Shown: piece by piece, positions 10,330 through 19,830 of the stretch
Numbering within the stretch: the stretch's first letter is position 1
Layout of the letters: each line of letters begins with the position of its first letter
Assembly: GCA_032718475.1 (NCBI GenBank)
Contig: JAUCBJ010004106.1
Location: 1 to 38,412 of the forward strand
DNA length: 38,412 nucleotides
DNA from: Nemertoderma westbladi
Taxonomy: Eukaryota > Xenacoelomorpha > Nemertodermatida > Nemertodermatidae
Direction of reading: 5' to 3'
Notes under the pieces: model-generated
The model's database searches: none
What the model saw: the letters and a program-made list of their open reading frames with translations, nothing else
Told to the model about the DNA's origin: nothing
Translations under genes and position numbers: made by a program

Positions 10330-11265
10330 AGTTTCGAAACTGTGCGAGTAACTGTTGATACATCTATGTGGAGATGTGTGATATGTATGGGTATTGAAAT
10401 AATATTAAATCAATGTACACTCTTAAAGCTGCAGCGAAAAAATGTAGCTAATTTCCTAGGTTACATATAAAATAATAATATTATTTTTAAGAACATTAAT
10501 TTTACTACTTTGCAAAAATTCAATTAAAAAATAACCAGACATATACATTGTGGAATAAACTATTTCAGAAGCCTACACAACAGCCATGCCATGGATTGTA
10601 TTTATGTTATTATATCTGTCATTTACCTGAGATAGCAATACAACACTTATAGTAGAGTCAATACAGGAAGGATGTTGGGATGTTGGATTTCAAGAATGAT
10701 GTCTGGGCTGGAATAGCAATACTGGTTGCCTATTACAGTACAATTCCTCTCTGGTTAGTCTACAGCCACAACTCCAAGCCAGCTAGCTCCACACCAGCAG
10801 AGACTTGACCAATAATCATTCCCAGCAAATGGCTGCCTTACACACACATCCTTCCATCGTACCAGCATGTTAGCCAATAAATTAGCAGTATTTAATGAGA
10901 ATCAATTTTTTATGACGTTTTAATTACTTTAGATCAATTAAAGACACAATTAATAAAGCAAATCACTTGAACTAATTAAAAACTATAATAGAATGGCGTA
11001 TGTGGATTACATCTGTATAATTTTTAAGTATAATTATTTAAATCTTATACTGTAAAACAATTAATTTCCTTTAAAAGGCAGGTTGAAAATGGTGTTTTTA
11101 CCGTAATCAACTTAATTAACTAATTAACTGCTATTATATTAGCTTCTCGAAGGCCACACGGAAATTCTACTTGGAAAATTTCTAAACTTTTGCCAAACAA
11201 CATGTGTACCAAGTTTGGATAGATTTCATCAAAGATTGGCTGAGTTATTAACGTTTAAAATTGGA
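10330..11265. other. No gene recognised
   Basis: AT-rich sequence without a supported coding frame. A moderately GC-richer stretch near 10560-10870 shows no domain or splice structure I can support. Confidence 0.45.
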
Positions 11266-11408
11266 CGTGACAGAACGACAGAACGACAGAACGACAGGTT
11301 GATTAATGGTACCACTACGCTAAGGCTCACTCACTTCGTGGCTCGCCCCACATTTTGATTAATGGTACCACTACGCTAAGGCTCACTCACTTTGTGGCTC
11401 GCCCCACA
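11266..11408. repeat. (ACAGAACG)n short array followed by a 55-bp tandem duplication
   Basis: Three to four copies of ACAGAACG (11269-11297) are followed by two nearly identical 55-bp units beginning TTGATTAATGGTACCACTAC and ending GGCTCGCCCCACA, at about 11299 and 11354. One substitution (TTCGTGG versus TTTGTGG) is visible between them. Confidence 0.8.
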
Positions 11409-11866
11409 ATACTGATAATGCCACGTGAATTCATGTCGTAAAGAATCTGCCACGTGAAAGTTCCACCCCTGTTTGGACTCAGACGGTAACCTGGTGTTCT
11501 GCACTATCGCCAAGTTCCAATAGTGTGAAGCTGCACCAAGTTTATTACGACATTTCACGACGTTTAAAGATTTTCTGTGACCTTTTTTATAACATGAAAT
11601 ATATTTTTTCAGTGTATTTTTAGCGTAACGAAACGACTAAAAGTACAAATTTAGTGCATATTATTATGACCTACATGTCAAACTTTCATGTGATTAGATT
11701 CAAAACTGTAAAAGCCTTAGGGTTTTAAGCGTAACCAATTTTTTTTTTTTAACTAGTATTAACTAATATTAAATAGCGAAAATTTTTTTATTCTGACCTG
11801 TCAAGTAGAATAGCATCTTAGGAACCTAAGAAGGGTACATATTATTATATTATTAAATTCTGATTC

Positions 11867-12034
11867 ATGTCGGCAACTGGTGAACTGCCGGTGGAACCGG
11901 AGCTAAGTATACTTTTAAATAAAATAACGGTCAACATAGATCATTTACGTGCGTGCGGAGAGAAACAAAGGGCTGTTGAAATCGAGGACCGGGTCAAAGC
12001 CCAGTGTCAATCTCGACAGACCCGTTCCAGATCG
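11867..12034 (+). CDS. Possible first coding exon of a host gene
   Basis: An ATG opens 56 codons encoding an acidic then Arg/Gln-rich peptide (EPELSILLNKITVNIDHLRA..., ending near SRQTRSRS). The frame reaches a splice-donor-like ATCG|GTATAT after 12034 in phase 0. Amino-acid composition is that of an ordinary helical protein rather than low-complexity translation, and GC content is locally raised. I do not recognise the family and see no downstream partner exon, so this is tentative. Confidence 0.3.
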
Positions 12035-12039
12035 GTATA

Positions 12040-12458
12040 TATATCAATTATATACATTGACTTCTGTATTGCTACATTAATTAATTAACCCAACTTCATT
12101 AAATTATAATAATTATTAAAGTAAACATACCGTAGTCATTATATTTTACTTATATATTTAATAATTACACCATTATTTTTATTATCTTCAAAGCATTCAT
12201 ACAACAGTCAGATGACTTACAGGCAGGCCGGTACATGGATGTGTAGGCCTACAATGAAATAATAATTTCTTAGTATAAATTATAATTCTAAGATATATTG
12301 AACAAAAATTGAAAATAATAAAACTGAAACTCAAATTCAAATTCACGTTGTACTGTATGATGCGTGCATTATTGGTGCATCTGTGGAGAAATAAATATTT
12401 ATAAAGCACACTGAAAGCACATAGCAAACAGTGTGACATGGTTGCTCTGGCAATGGAA
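12040..12458. other. No gene recognised
   Basis: AT-rich spacer between the possible exon and the LINE-B fragment. No domain or repeat found. Confidence 0.4.
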
Positions 12459-13305
12459 TATAACATCGACATACTATTACTACGGCATGCTGCATTGCAG
12501 CTGCATTTTTAAGAATGCTGTGGCGGCTTATCGACACCGCCACAACTCCCTATCACCCATGACATTTGCTAGATCATCCGCATCTTCAAGGCCAGTGTCC
12601 TTTAAGATGCATCTCAAGAAAGTCATGGGCTGTCCACCATGCTTATTCACTCCATGAGGCTGCCAAAGTACAAGATTATGCACTGGCTGGTCCTCACGGC
12701 GAAAGCAATGTCCTGCAAAGCGGAGCCGATTTTGTTCTAGTGTCAAGCTTGGGGGAACCAATGAGACACCTCCAATGTTATATAGTGTCTGGTTGGAGAT
12801 GTGTGCATTGTTCTTGACACAATGAACCCGGCGTAGCATTCTTGTGAATGTGCCATCCAGAGATTTGGTGTCGTCAGCAGTTAGAGCCCAGCATGGACTC
12901 CCATAGAGGAGTACTGGAACTACTGCTGCTCTAAATAATCGGACCTTACGTTTCCGATTAATTCTCGGTGACTTACAAATCCTGGAAAGCCTCTTCAAGG
13001 CTGCCCATGCCTTTCCCTTACGTATTCGAAGGTCCTCACCTGACTTCTGAATCCATGATCCCAGGTAACAGAAGTCATCCACATGCTCAAGCATACCATC
13101 TTTTGAGCTTATGCTCATCCGATCAGAGACTTGCTGAGGACTTTCAAAGTTAACTGTCAAAATTTTGGTCTTTCTGGAGTTAATAAAAAGACCAACAGTA
13201 GAAGCAGCATGTTCTAATGAGCTGAGGAGCCGTTGGGCTCCCTCTAGTGATTCTGAGAGTACTCCTAAGTCATCAGCAAAGTCTAGATCAGTTAGGTACT
13301 TGAGG
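12459..13305 (-). pseudogene. LINE-B fragment: reverse transcriptase catalytic core to C-terminus
   Basis: The minus-strand frame (open 13322-12528) starts at YLTDLDFADD, the RT motif with the FADD catalytic aspartates. It continues KTKILTVNFE, VDDFCYLGSWI, LLYGSPCWALT, RLRFAGHCFRRED and LVLWQPHGVNKHGG to the C-terminal tail. It is very close to the plus-strand LINE-B copy at 17830-18640, with a short insertion (about NRKRK) in the region preceding VRLFRAAVVPV. The 5' half of the RT is missing, so the copy is truncated. Confidence 0.85.
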
Positions 13306-13421
13306 CTCCATGAGGCTGCCAAAGTACAAGATTATGCACTGGCTGGTCATCACGGCGAAAGCAATGTCCTGTAAAGCGGAGGCGATTTTGTTCTAGTGTC
13401 AAGCTTGGGGGGAACCAATTA
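13306..13421 (-). repeat. Extra LINE-B 3' segment fused to the RT fragment
   Basis: This stretch repeats the segment at about 12650-12765 (GAGGCTGCCAAAGTACAAGA through GTCAAGCTTGGGGG) in the same orientation, and abuts the YLTD start of the neighbouring fragment. It is a rearranged second piece of LINE-B, consistent with template switching or recombination between copies. Confidence 0.75.
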
Positions 13422-13436
13422 CATCAGGGCGATGAT

Positions 13437-13785
13437 ATTATTTCGCATTTTTTCCTTCATTCAAAATCGATCTACTCCGTCCTTTCTTAATCAATTCGTT
13501 TGAAATTTTCAGTGAATGGTCTTGACATTAACCAATAATACTTGTAGACAGAATTTTGAAATTTCGAGTGTAAGTTATATTTTGAGCCGATAATCTGAAA
13601 AAATATCGGCCAAAAATATAACACATTTAGTTCACATTTTTTCATTTTTTTAGTTAACATTAGTCTTCTGATCAATAGCCAATATGTGAATATGTCAAGA
13701 CCATTCACTGAAAATTTCAAACGAATTCATTAAAAATGACGGTGTAGATAGGTTTTGAGTGAAGGAAAAAATGAGAAATTATATT
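13437..13785. mobile_element. Foldback MITE-like element
   Basis: Long imperfect inverted repeats: the left arm runs from TTTCGCATTTTTTCCTTCA, and the right arm ends TGAAGGAAAAAATGAGAAA. Each arm extends inward about 85 bp through ATTCGTTTGAAATTTTCAGT and GAATGGTCTTGACAT. The centre is about 150 bp of AT-rich sequence. There is no coding content. A clean target-site duplication is not visible. Confidence 0.7.
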
Positions 13786-13789
13786 CTGA

Positions 13790-14037
13790 TTTAAATGCAT
13801 GTAAAGTTTAAAACCTTCCAGCGCGAATTGGTTAGTCTCTATGTGACCAATTTCTAATAAACCAGTATAAAAATTTAGAAATCGCTATTTTCATTTATAA
13901 ATTTCCCTAACATATTTAGAAAAACCCTGGAGGGGGGGGGGGGGCAGGTGCCTGAATGACGACAAGATATTTCAGGACATGGTGCATGTAGAGCCTATCT
14001 CATCTATATAAAAACCAATGTCCCCAAATGTGCGTAA
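13790..14037 (+). repeat. Poly-G repeat family, copy 2
   Basis: Same landmarks as copies 1 and 3: GCATGTAAAGTTTAAAACC, CTCTATGTGACCAATTTC, AAAAACCCTGG then a G run, CAGGTGCCTGAATGACGAC, ACATGGTGCATGTAGAGCC. It sits directly after the foldback MITE and about 70 bp before a LINE-A copy. Confidence 0.75.
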
Positions 14038-14107
14038 TGTACAGTATTTCCAATGATATGTTTTTGCTAATATATTAAATATTCTTAACATTCATTGCAT
14101 TGCATTA

Positions 14108-15188
14108 TGTTGGTTCGGACCACTGAATTGTGACTGCAGAGATCCGACTCAGTTTGAGAGCCAGCAAACCCAGGACAAGCAAGCAAATCCACTATGACTG
14201 GGAGAAACTCAGAACTGACAATGCAGTAAAGGATGCTTACACAGTAGAAGTTCAAAACCGCTTTGAAGCACTTCAGTCAATGGATGAAGACCAGTCCACA
14301 GATTTAATATACCAGAATATAATAACAGCCCACAAGGAATCAGCTAAGAGGCATATCCCCCAGAAACCCAAACAAAACAATATGTGCCATGGCAAAACTC
14401 TGAGGTTACTTGTAAGAGAGAAGATCTTAAGATAGCCTGCATTGTTAAAGCCGAACAACCAACAACCAACAACCGAAAACATTAACAAGGTTGAGAAAGC
14501 TAAGGATGATCTTAAATTGGCCTACAACATCAGCCAGGAAAAGTACATACAGGATAAAAGGAGGACAACTGCTCACATACAGCAACTATCAAAACTTACT
14601 GTAAATGAGGCATCTGGTCGGAAAAGTTGTGCAATGGGGCGCTTCAAAGCCGATAGTCATGAAGAACGTGTTGGAAAAATTACTTCAGCAACTTGCTTGG
14701 GCAGCCAACATACATCGAGGTCATCCCTACAAGGAAAATATATGACAAGACACTACCTATAGAAACAGGGGACTTCACACCTGCCGAACTCCAAAGAAGC
14801 ATTAAAAGCATGTCCAATAATAAAGCGAATGGATTAGATGAAATCCCAGCGGAGGTATGGAAAACCGGAGTGCTAAACAGACCATTATTGAATGTTTGCA
14901 ACCGGATGTTAAAAGGGGAAGAGCCACCACCAATTTGGACTAAAGGTCAAATAAAGCCTCTTCCCAAGAAAGGAGACCTCGGCATACTAACAAACTATCG
15001 TGGGATCTGTCTGCTTGTGGTAGCTGCCAAAATATATAATAAAATGATTCTATGATTAGGCCTCACATAGAGAAACTACCTTTAAGAGCCAAAACGGATT
15101 TCGACCAAATAGATAAACAATAGCTCAGATACTTGCACTACGGAGACTGATTGAAGGAATTAAGTCAAAGAATAAATTTCTGAGTTAA
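14108..15188 (+). pseudogene. LINE-A copy: end of endonuclease, linker and N-terminal RT
   Basis: Begins at GSDH (end of an AP-endonuclease-like domain), followed by VTAEIRLSLRASK, the linker HKESAKRHIPQKP, LKLAYNISQEKYIQDK, then the RT N-terminal region TGDFTPAEL, IKSMSNNKANGLDEIPAEVW, PLPKKGDL and NYRGICLL. It is broken by frameshifts near 14430, 14600-14700 and 15055, and cut at 15188 where LINE-B begins. The residual frame after 15055 still encodes NGFxP-type and LRRLIEGIKSK-type RT sequence with stops. Confidence 0.8.
15134..15188 (+). repeat. 55-bp target-site duplication of LINE-B, left copy
   Basis: TGCACTACGGAGACTGATTG through TTCTGAGTTAA recurs at 18641-18695 with about one difference, exactly flanking LINE-B. 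Confidence 0.75.
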
Positions 15189-15795
15189 GAGCCAAGAATC
15201 CAGTTAAGGCTGCATCTAGGTCCCTGAACAGGCAGTACTCTGTTAATTTACAGGAGCTAATAAACCAACAGTTTGATGCCATCAATGATGCTGACGACAG
15301 CAGGCAATCATCCCAGGCATGGAGATCGATCAACTTGCTTGCTGGTCGAAAAAGCCAACCAACCACCAAGGTTAAGGCTGAATCACCAGCCGATCGCCTC
15401 AATGGTTGGAAAGCCCACTTTGAAAAGCTCCTCAATAATGACAGGGCATTGCCTGATAACTTTATAGAAGTAAAAGTGTCTGAGTCTGTACTCCCAGATA
15501 TTCCCATTGGCGATATTTCCTTTGCAGAAGTGAAGGCTGCTGCAAAGAGCATTAAGACCAATCGTGCCAGTGGAGTAGATGGTGTTCCCCCCTGAGGTCT
15601 TTAAAATACCTGAGTGTTTAAAGCTCATCTATCCCATCATAGTAGACATGTACCAAACAACAAGAGTCCCCCAAGAAATGAAAACAAATAAGTTGGTGCC
15701 AGTTCCCAAGAAGGGCAACCTAACACTCTATGGTTCTTTTCGGGGAATCTCATTGATCTTGATTGTTGCAAAGCTATACAATAGAATTCTATTAA
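15189..15795 (+). pseudogene. LINE-B ORF, linker and N-terminal RT part
   Basis: Encodes RSLNRQYSVNLQEL, SQAWRSINLLAGRK, LNGWKAHFEKLLN, then RT region KTNRASGVDG and, after a frameshift near 15590 (GTTCCCCCCTGAGG), PEVFKIPECLKL, LVPVPKKGN and SFRGISLI. The frame then enters the TTAA of the piggyBac-like insertion at 15792-15795. Confidence 0.8.
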
Positions 15796-17358
15796 CCCTA
15801 TTAAACCCGGGGGGGGGGGGGGGGGGGGTCAATATGACCCCCTCGTGGTTTTTTTATTATAATTCTGAAACAAACGCAGTTGAAAATCTGAAATTTTATG
15901 ACGTTTCCTAAAAATCTATTGTCTTCCTAGTAGTGAAAACCGTTTTCAAAAATATTGGGTAGTTTTCGAGTTATAGCACCATTTTTTAACCCTACTTTTG
16001 GCACTTTTTTTGAGACGTTTTTTGAAAATTACAATTAAATTGAATTGTAACATCTCTATTTTTGATTTACACCGGTTTTTTGGTGTTAGCAATTGGATGG
16101 AATTCATATAAATTGATTTAGAAATTTAAAACTTGTTTTTTTCGGCGGGTGCCAAATTTTGGTGCCAGCACCAAATTTTGAAATATGTCAATTTTGTAAA
16201 CTGATTGTTTGAAACTTGTTTTTTACGCAATTGGGGTTTTTTGGGGTTCTGGCTTCGATGAAATATATACGAGTTGCACCAAGCGTATCAAACTTGTATT
16301 TTTCGGTGCTGTGTGGAAATTTTGGTGCTAGCACAAAATTTTGAAAATTCATTCAATAGATAAAATTGCTTGTGACAATTTATTTCTTGCATTTTAAAGG
16401 CTTATGGATGTTCTGAATTCAATGGAATATATAATTATCGAACTAGACATCTCAAACTTGTATTTTTCGGAAGTGGGTGCAAAATTTGGTGCTAGCACCA
16501 AATTTTGAAAACCATCAAGTATATCAATTGATTGTGTCATCTTGTTTCTTGCGTTATACGGGTTTGTTAGGGTTCTGAATTCAATGGAATCAGTAAAAAT
16601 TTCATAAGAGTTTTCAAACTTGTATTTTTCGCCGGTGGGTGAAAATTGTTGTTTTGCACAAAATTTTGGAAAATGAGTAAATTGATCAGTAGATAGTATC
16701 ATCTTGTTTCTTGCGTTATACGGGTTTATGAGGGTCCTGAATCCGATGGAAACAATAAAAACAGCAATGCACATCGCAAACTGGTACTTTTTGGTGATGG
16801 GTACGAAATTTAGTGCTAGCACCAAAATTTGCCAAATTACGCCGAAAAATACAAGTAGCAATGATCTGGCATATTTGAAATGTATTCCATTAGAATCAGC
16901 GCCCAAGAAAACCTGAAAATGTGCATTTATAGCATCGTATAAGTGAATTGAAAATTTTGTGTTCTAACTGAAAAGTGCTGGTTACTTGTTTTTTTCATTT
17001 TTTTCCTACGCATAGAGGACTAAACAGCCATTTATGGTAATCTTATCATTTTTAAATATTTTCCAATGTATTTTGCGCTCCAGAAAACCTGTATTGAAAA
17101 ACAATTAGCCGAAAAATGTAACTTTCAAATTTTGTGAAAATTGTGCACTACTTGTAATTTTGGTGCTGCAATATTACCTCCCCAGTACATTTTTACAAAA
17201 CTTTTTTTTTTCGGTCGGATCCAGACTAGTGATACCTACGTACAAACAAAAAATCAGACGTTTTCGTTAATATTTGTAGATTTTAGAGGGAGGGGTCAAT
17301 ATGACCCCCCCCCCCCCCCGGTATTTGTACAGCATTTTATAGCCCGGTACTAATAGGG
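15796..17358 (+). mobile_element. piggyBac-like non-autonomous element, copy B (complete, 1563 bp)
   Basis: Termini CCCTATTA...TAATAGGG are 8-bp perfect inverted repeats flanked by TTAA on both sides (15792-15795 and 17359-17362). G/C runs lie just inside both ends (about 15809-15827 and 17305-17319), next to GTCAATATGACCCC at each end. The interior is an array of about 162-bp units (CTTGTTTCTTGCGTTATACG at 16541 and 16703, degenerate at about 16380). The open frame 16906-16394 on the minus strand is a translation of this repeat, with visibly periodic residues, not a transposase. The arrangement fits a piggyBac-derived MITE. Confidence 0.8.
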
Positions 17359-17362
17359 TTAA

Positions 17363-18607
17363 ATCGCATCAGGGATCCCATTAAGAGACTGCTCCGTTGA
17401 AATCAGAATGGGTTCCGTAAAGGTCGTGGGACCATGGAGCCCATTTTGGCACTAAGAAGGATAATTGAAGAGTTATCAAAAAAGAAAGACAGGCTTCTGG
17501 CTGTTATCTTTGTTGACTTCTTCAAGGCATTTGATTCAGTCTCTCGCTCACGTATGTTCAGCATACTTTCATTATATGGGATTCCTGATGAAATTATTGC
17601 AGCAATCAGATCAGTATACGATGGTTCGACAACATTTGTGTCTACTGTTGACGGCGACAGAGAACCATTTGAAGTGTTATGGGGCGTCCTCCAGGGAGAC
17701 ACACTTGCACCATTCTTGTTCATAATTGTTGTTGACTATCATCTACGCATGTCCTTAGATCATCATAATGATGATGGGGTGATGATAACTCCACCTAGTG
17801 GCTCCAGAAGTCGAGGAAATCCTGCAAAGTACCTAACTGATCTAGACTTTGCTGATGACTTAGGAGTACTCTCAGAATCACTAGAGGGAGCCCAACGGCT
17901 CCTCAGCTCATTAGAACATGCTGCTTCTAGTGTTGGTCTTTTTATTAACTCCAGAAAGACCAAAATTTTGACAGTTAACTTTGAAAGTCCTCAGCAAGTC
18001 TCTGATCGGATGAGCATAAGCTCAAAAGATGGTATGCTTGAGCATGTGGATGACTTCTGTTACCTGGGATCATGGATCCGGAAGTCAGGTGAGGACCTTC
18101 GAATACGTAAGGGAAAGGCATGGGCAGCCTTGAATAGGCTTTCCAGGATTTGGAAACTTAAGGTCCGGTTATTTAGAGCAGCAGTAGTTCCAGTACTCCT
18201 CTATGGGAGTCCATGCTGGGCTCTAACTGCTGAGGACACCAAATCTCTCGACGGCACATTTACAAGAATTCTACGCCGGGTTCATTGTGTCAAATTCATA
18301 TGCACACATCTCCAACCAGACACTATATAACATTGGAGATGTCTAATTGGTTCCCCCAAGCTTGACACTAGAACAAAATCGCCTCCACTTCGCAGGACAT
18401 TGCTTTCGCCGTGAGGACCAGCCAGTGCATAATCTTGTACTTTGGCAGCCTCATGGAGTGAATAAGCATTGTGGACAGCCCATGACTTTCTTGAGACGCA
18501 TCTTAAAGGACACTGGCCTTGAAGATGCGGATGATCTAGCAAATGTCATGGGTGATAGGGAGTTGTGGAGGAGCAATTTTGTCGATAAGCCGGCACAACA
18601 TTCTTAA
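17363..18607 (+). pseudogene. LINE-B reverse transcriptase, main part
   Basis: Resumes immediately after the insertion with NRIR and NQNGFRKGRGT. It then has RT motif A (VIFVDFFKAFDSV), LYGIPDEIIAAI, motif B (LQGDTLAPFLFI), motif C (YLTDLDFADD), KTKILTVN, YLGSWI and LLYGSPCWAL. There is a stop in the first residues (near 17399) and a frameshift near 18300-18340; beyond this NRLHFAGHCFRRED to the C-terminus (ending 18607) is in another frame. The catalytic aspartates of motifs A and C are present. Not functional as it stands. Confidence 0.85.
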
Positions 18608-18640
18608 AAATGCAGCTGCAATGCAGCATGCCGATCCTAG

Positions 18641-18695
18641 TGCACTACGGAGACTGATTGAAGGAATTAAGTCAAAGAATAATATTCTGAGTTAA
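18641..18695 (+). repeat. 55-bp target-site duplication of LINE-B, right copy
   Basis: Near-identical to 15134-15188. It carries LINE-A coding sequence, showing that LINE-B inserted into a LINE-A copy. Confidence 0.75.
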
Positions 18696-18945
18696 TTGCA
18701 TGTAAAGTTTAGAACCTTTCCGCACGAATTGGTTAGACTCTATGTGACCAATTTCTAATAAACCAGTATAAAAATTTCGAAATCGCTATTTTTATTTATA
18801 AATTTCCTTAACATATTTAGAAAAAAAACCTGGTGGGGCGGGGGGGGGGGGGGCAGTTGCCTGAATGACGACACTATATTCCAGGACATGGTGCACGTAG
18901 AGCCTAACTCACCTATACAAAAACGAATGTCCCCAGATGTGCGTA
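18690..18945 (+). repeat. Poly-G repeat family, copy 3
   Basis: Begins ATATTCTGAGTTAATTGCAT and follows the same landmark order as the other copies, with a G run at about 18840-18853, then GTTGCCTGAATGACGAC and CAGGACATGGTGCACGTAG, ending GATGTGCGTAG. It is continuous with the LINE-A sequence that follows LINE-B. Confidence 0.75.
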
Positions 18946-19127
18946 GTAGTATACATTACATGGCACCGACATCGAGGTCACCCGTAGTCCATCATTACCA
19001 TCCATTTCTGGTACTGCAGCCAATCAGAAGCCACCATTTCATCCGTAACCATGGTAACTTCTCAAGTTCCCGCTTATTCCGCTAGAGGCGTTATTAGTCA
19101 CCCAACGCTAGTACTGCATCCAATCAC

Positions 19128-19279
19128 CAACCTTTATTTTACAGGTGTTCGGGTGTCTACACTTAGCATCAGGTAACTTCTACTATTTTTCAAATCGCAA
19201 TTTTTCACCAACCATTATTTTACAGATGCTAGGAGTGTCTACAGGTAACGTCTACTATTTTTCAAATCGCTATTTTTCA
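19128..19279 (+). repeat. Tandem duplication of about 80 bp
   Basis: CCAACCTTTATTTTACAGGT and CCAACCATTATTTTACAGAT start two units. Both continue GTGTCTACA, GGTAAC, TCTACTATTTTTCAAATCGC and ATTTTTCAC. Confidence 0.7.
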
Positions 19280-19281
19280 CT

Positions 19282-19756
19282 AGTAACTAAATTTAATTTT
19301 GCAATTTTTCAGATAACAAAATATTCAACAGGGTTCGAACCCGGGACCAATATAACTCCTCACAACTCACCAATCACTCTTCCATCCAACCTCGAGAGAA
19401 AAAGGCGATAAATATCTGAGTTATACCATAGTCATTGAATTCTTCATCTTCATCACTGGTAGCTGATGTTTATAAATAGCTTCTAGTTCCTTAACATAAT
19501 TACTATAGCGTAGAATACATTAATTCGACTATTAATAATAATCGATTTCTTTTATCGATGTAACTGGTCGATCAACTAAGTTGAATATAAGTTAGAATGA
19601 CAGGGCTAGCATTGATCACGTTGCATCTGTTACACGTTACTGCTATTTCACTCTCTAACTCACGCTAATGTAATAAATTTAGCTGTACACGTTGCATCTG
19701 TTACACGAAGCTACTATATTCCTCACTGTAAGTCACTCTGTTTTATTAAAGCAACC
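19282..19756. other. Spacer; probable Polinton left boundary lies here
   Basis: Contains a B-box-like GGGTTCGAACCCGGGACC near 19330, suggesting a tRNA-derived repeat remnant, and two copies of CACGTTGCATCTGTTACACG (about 19617 and 19687). The Polinton left terminus should lie somewhere in this stretch, but no terminal inverted repeat can be identified because the right end is outside the window. Confidence 0.4.
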
Positions 19757-19757
19757 A

Positions 19758-19763
19758 TATAAA
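19758..19763 (+). promoter_or_regulatory. TATA-like box upstream of the 347-aa gene
   Basis: TATAAA lies 68 bp before the ATG at 19831. Spacing would suit a short 5' UTR. Chance occurrence is possible in this AT-rich sequence. Confidence 0.3.
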
Positions 19764-19830
19764 CAGAAGTTTTACATTCTAATAATCATTTATTTAGTTT
19801 TTATTTCTCAAAATAGTTTTCATTCTAATT

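Larger units (their letters stand above)
15189..18640 (+). mobile_element. LINE-B non-LTR retrotransposon, 5'-truncated, split by a piggyBac-like insertion
   Basis: Bounded by 55-bp direct repeats (15134-15188 and 18641-18695). It encodes the linker and full RT of a LINE whose motifs (LQGDTLAPFLFI, YLTDLDFADD) are of a type common in marine invertebrate genomes. The family assignment (RTE-X-like or CR1/L2-like) is uncertain. The endonuclease part is absent. The 3' end GCATGCCGATCCTAG precedes the right duplication. Copy B of the piggyBac-like element occupies 15796-17358. Confidence 0.8.

Noticed and set aside
16394-16906. 170-aa minus-strand ORF, periodic hydrophobic protein
   Set aside because: It is a translation of the approximately 162-bp tandem repeat inside the piggyBac-like element; residues repeat every 54 aa and no domain is present.
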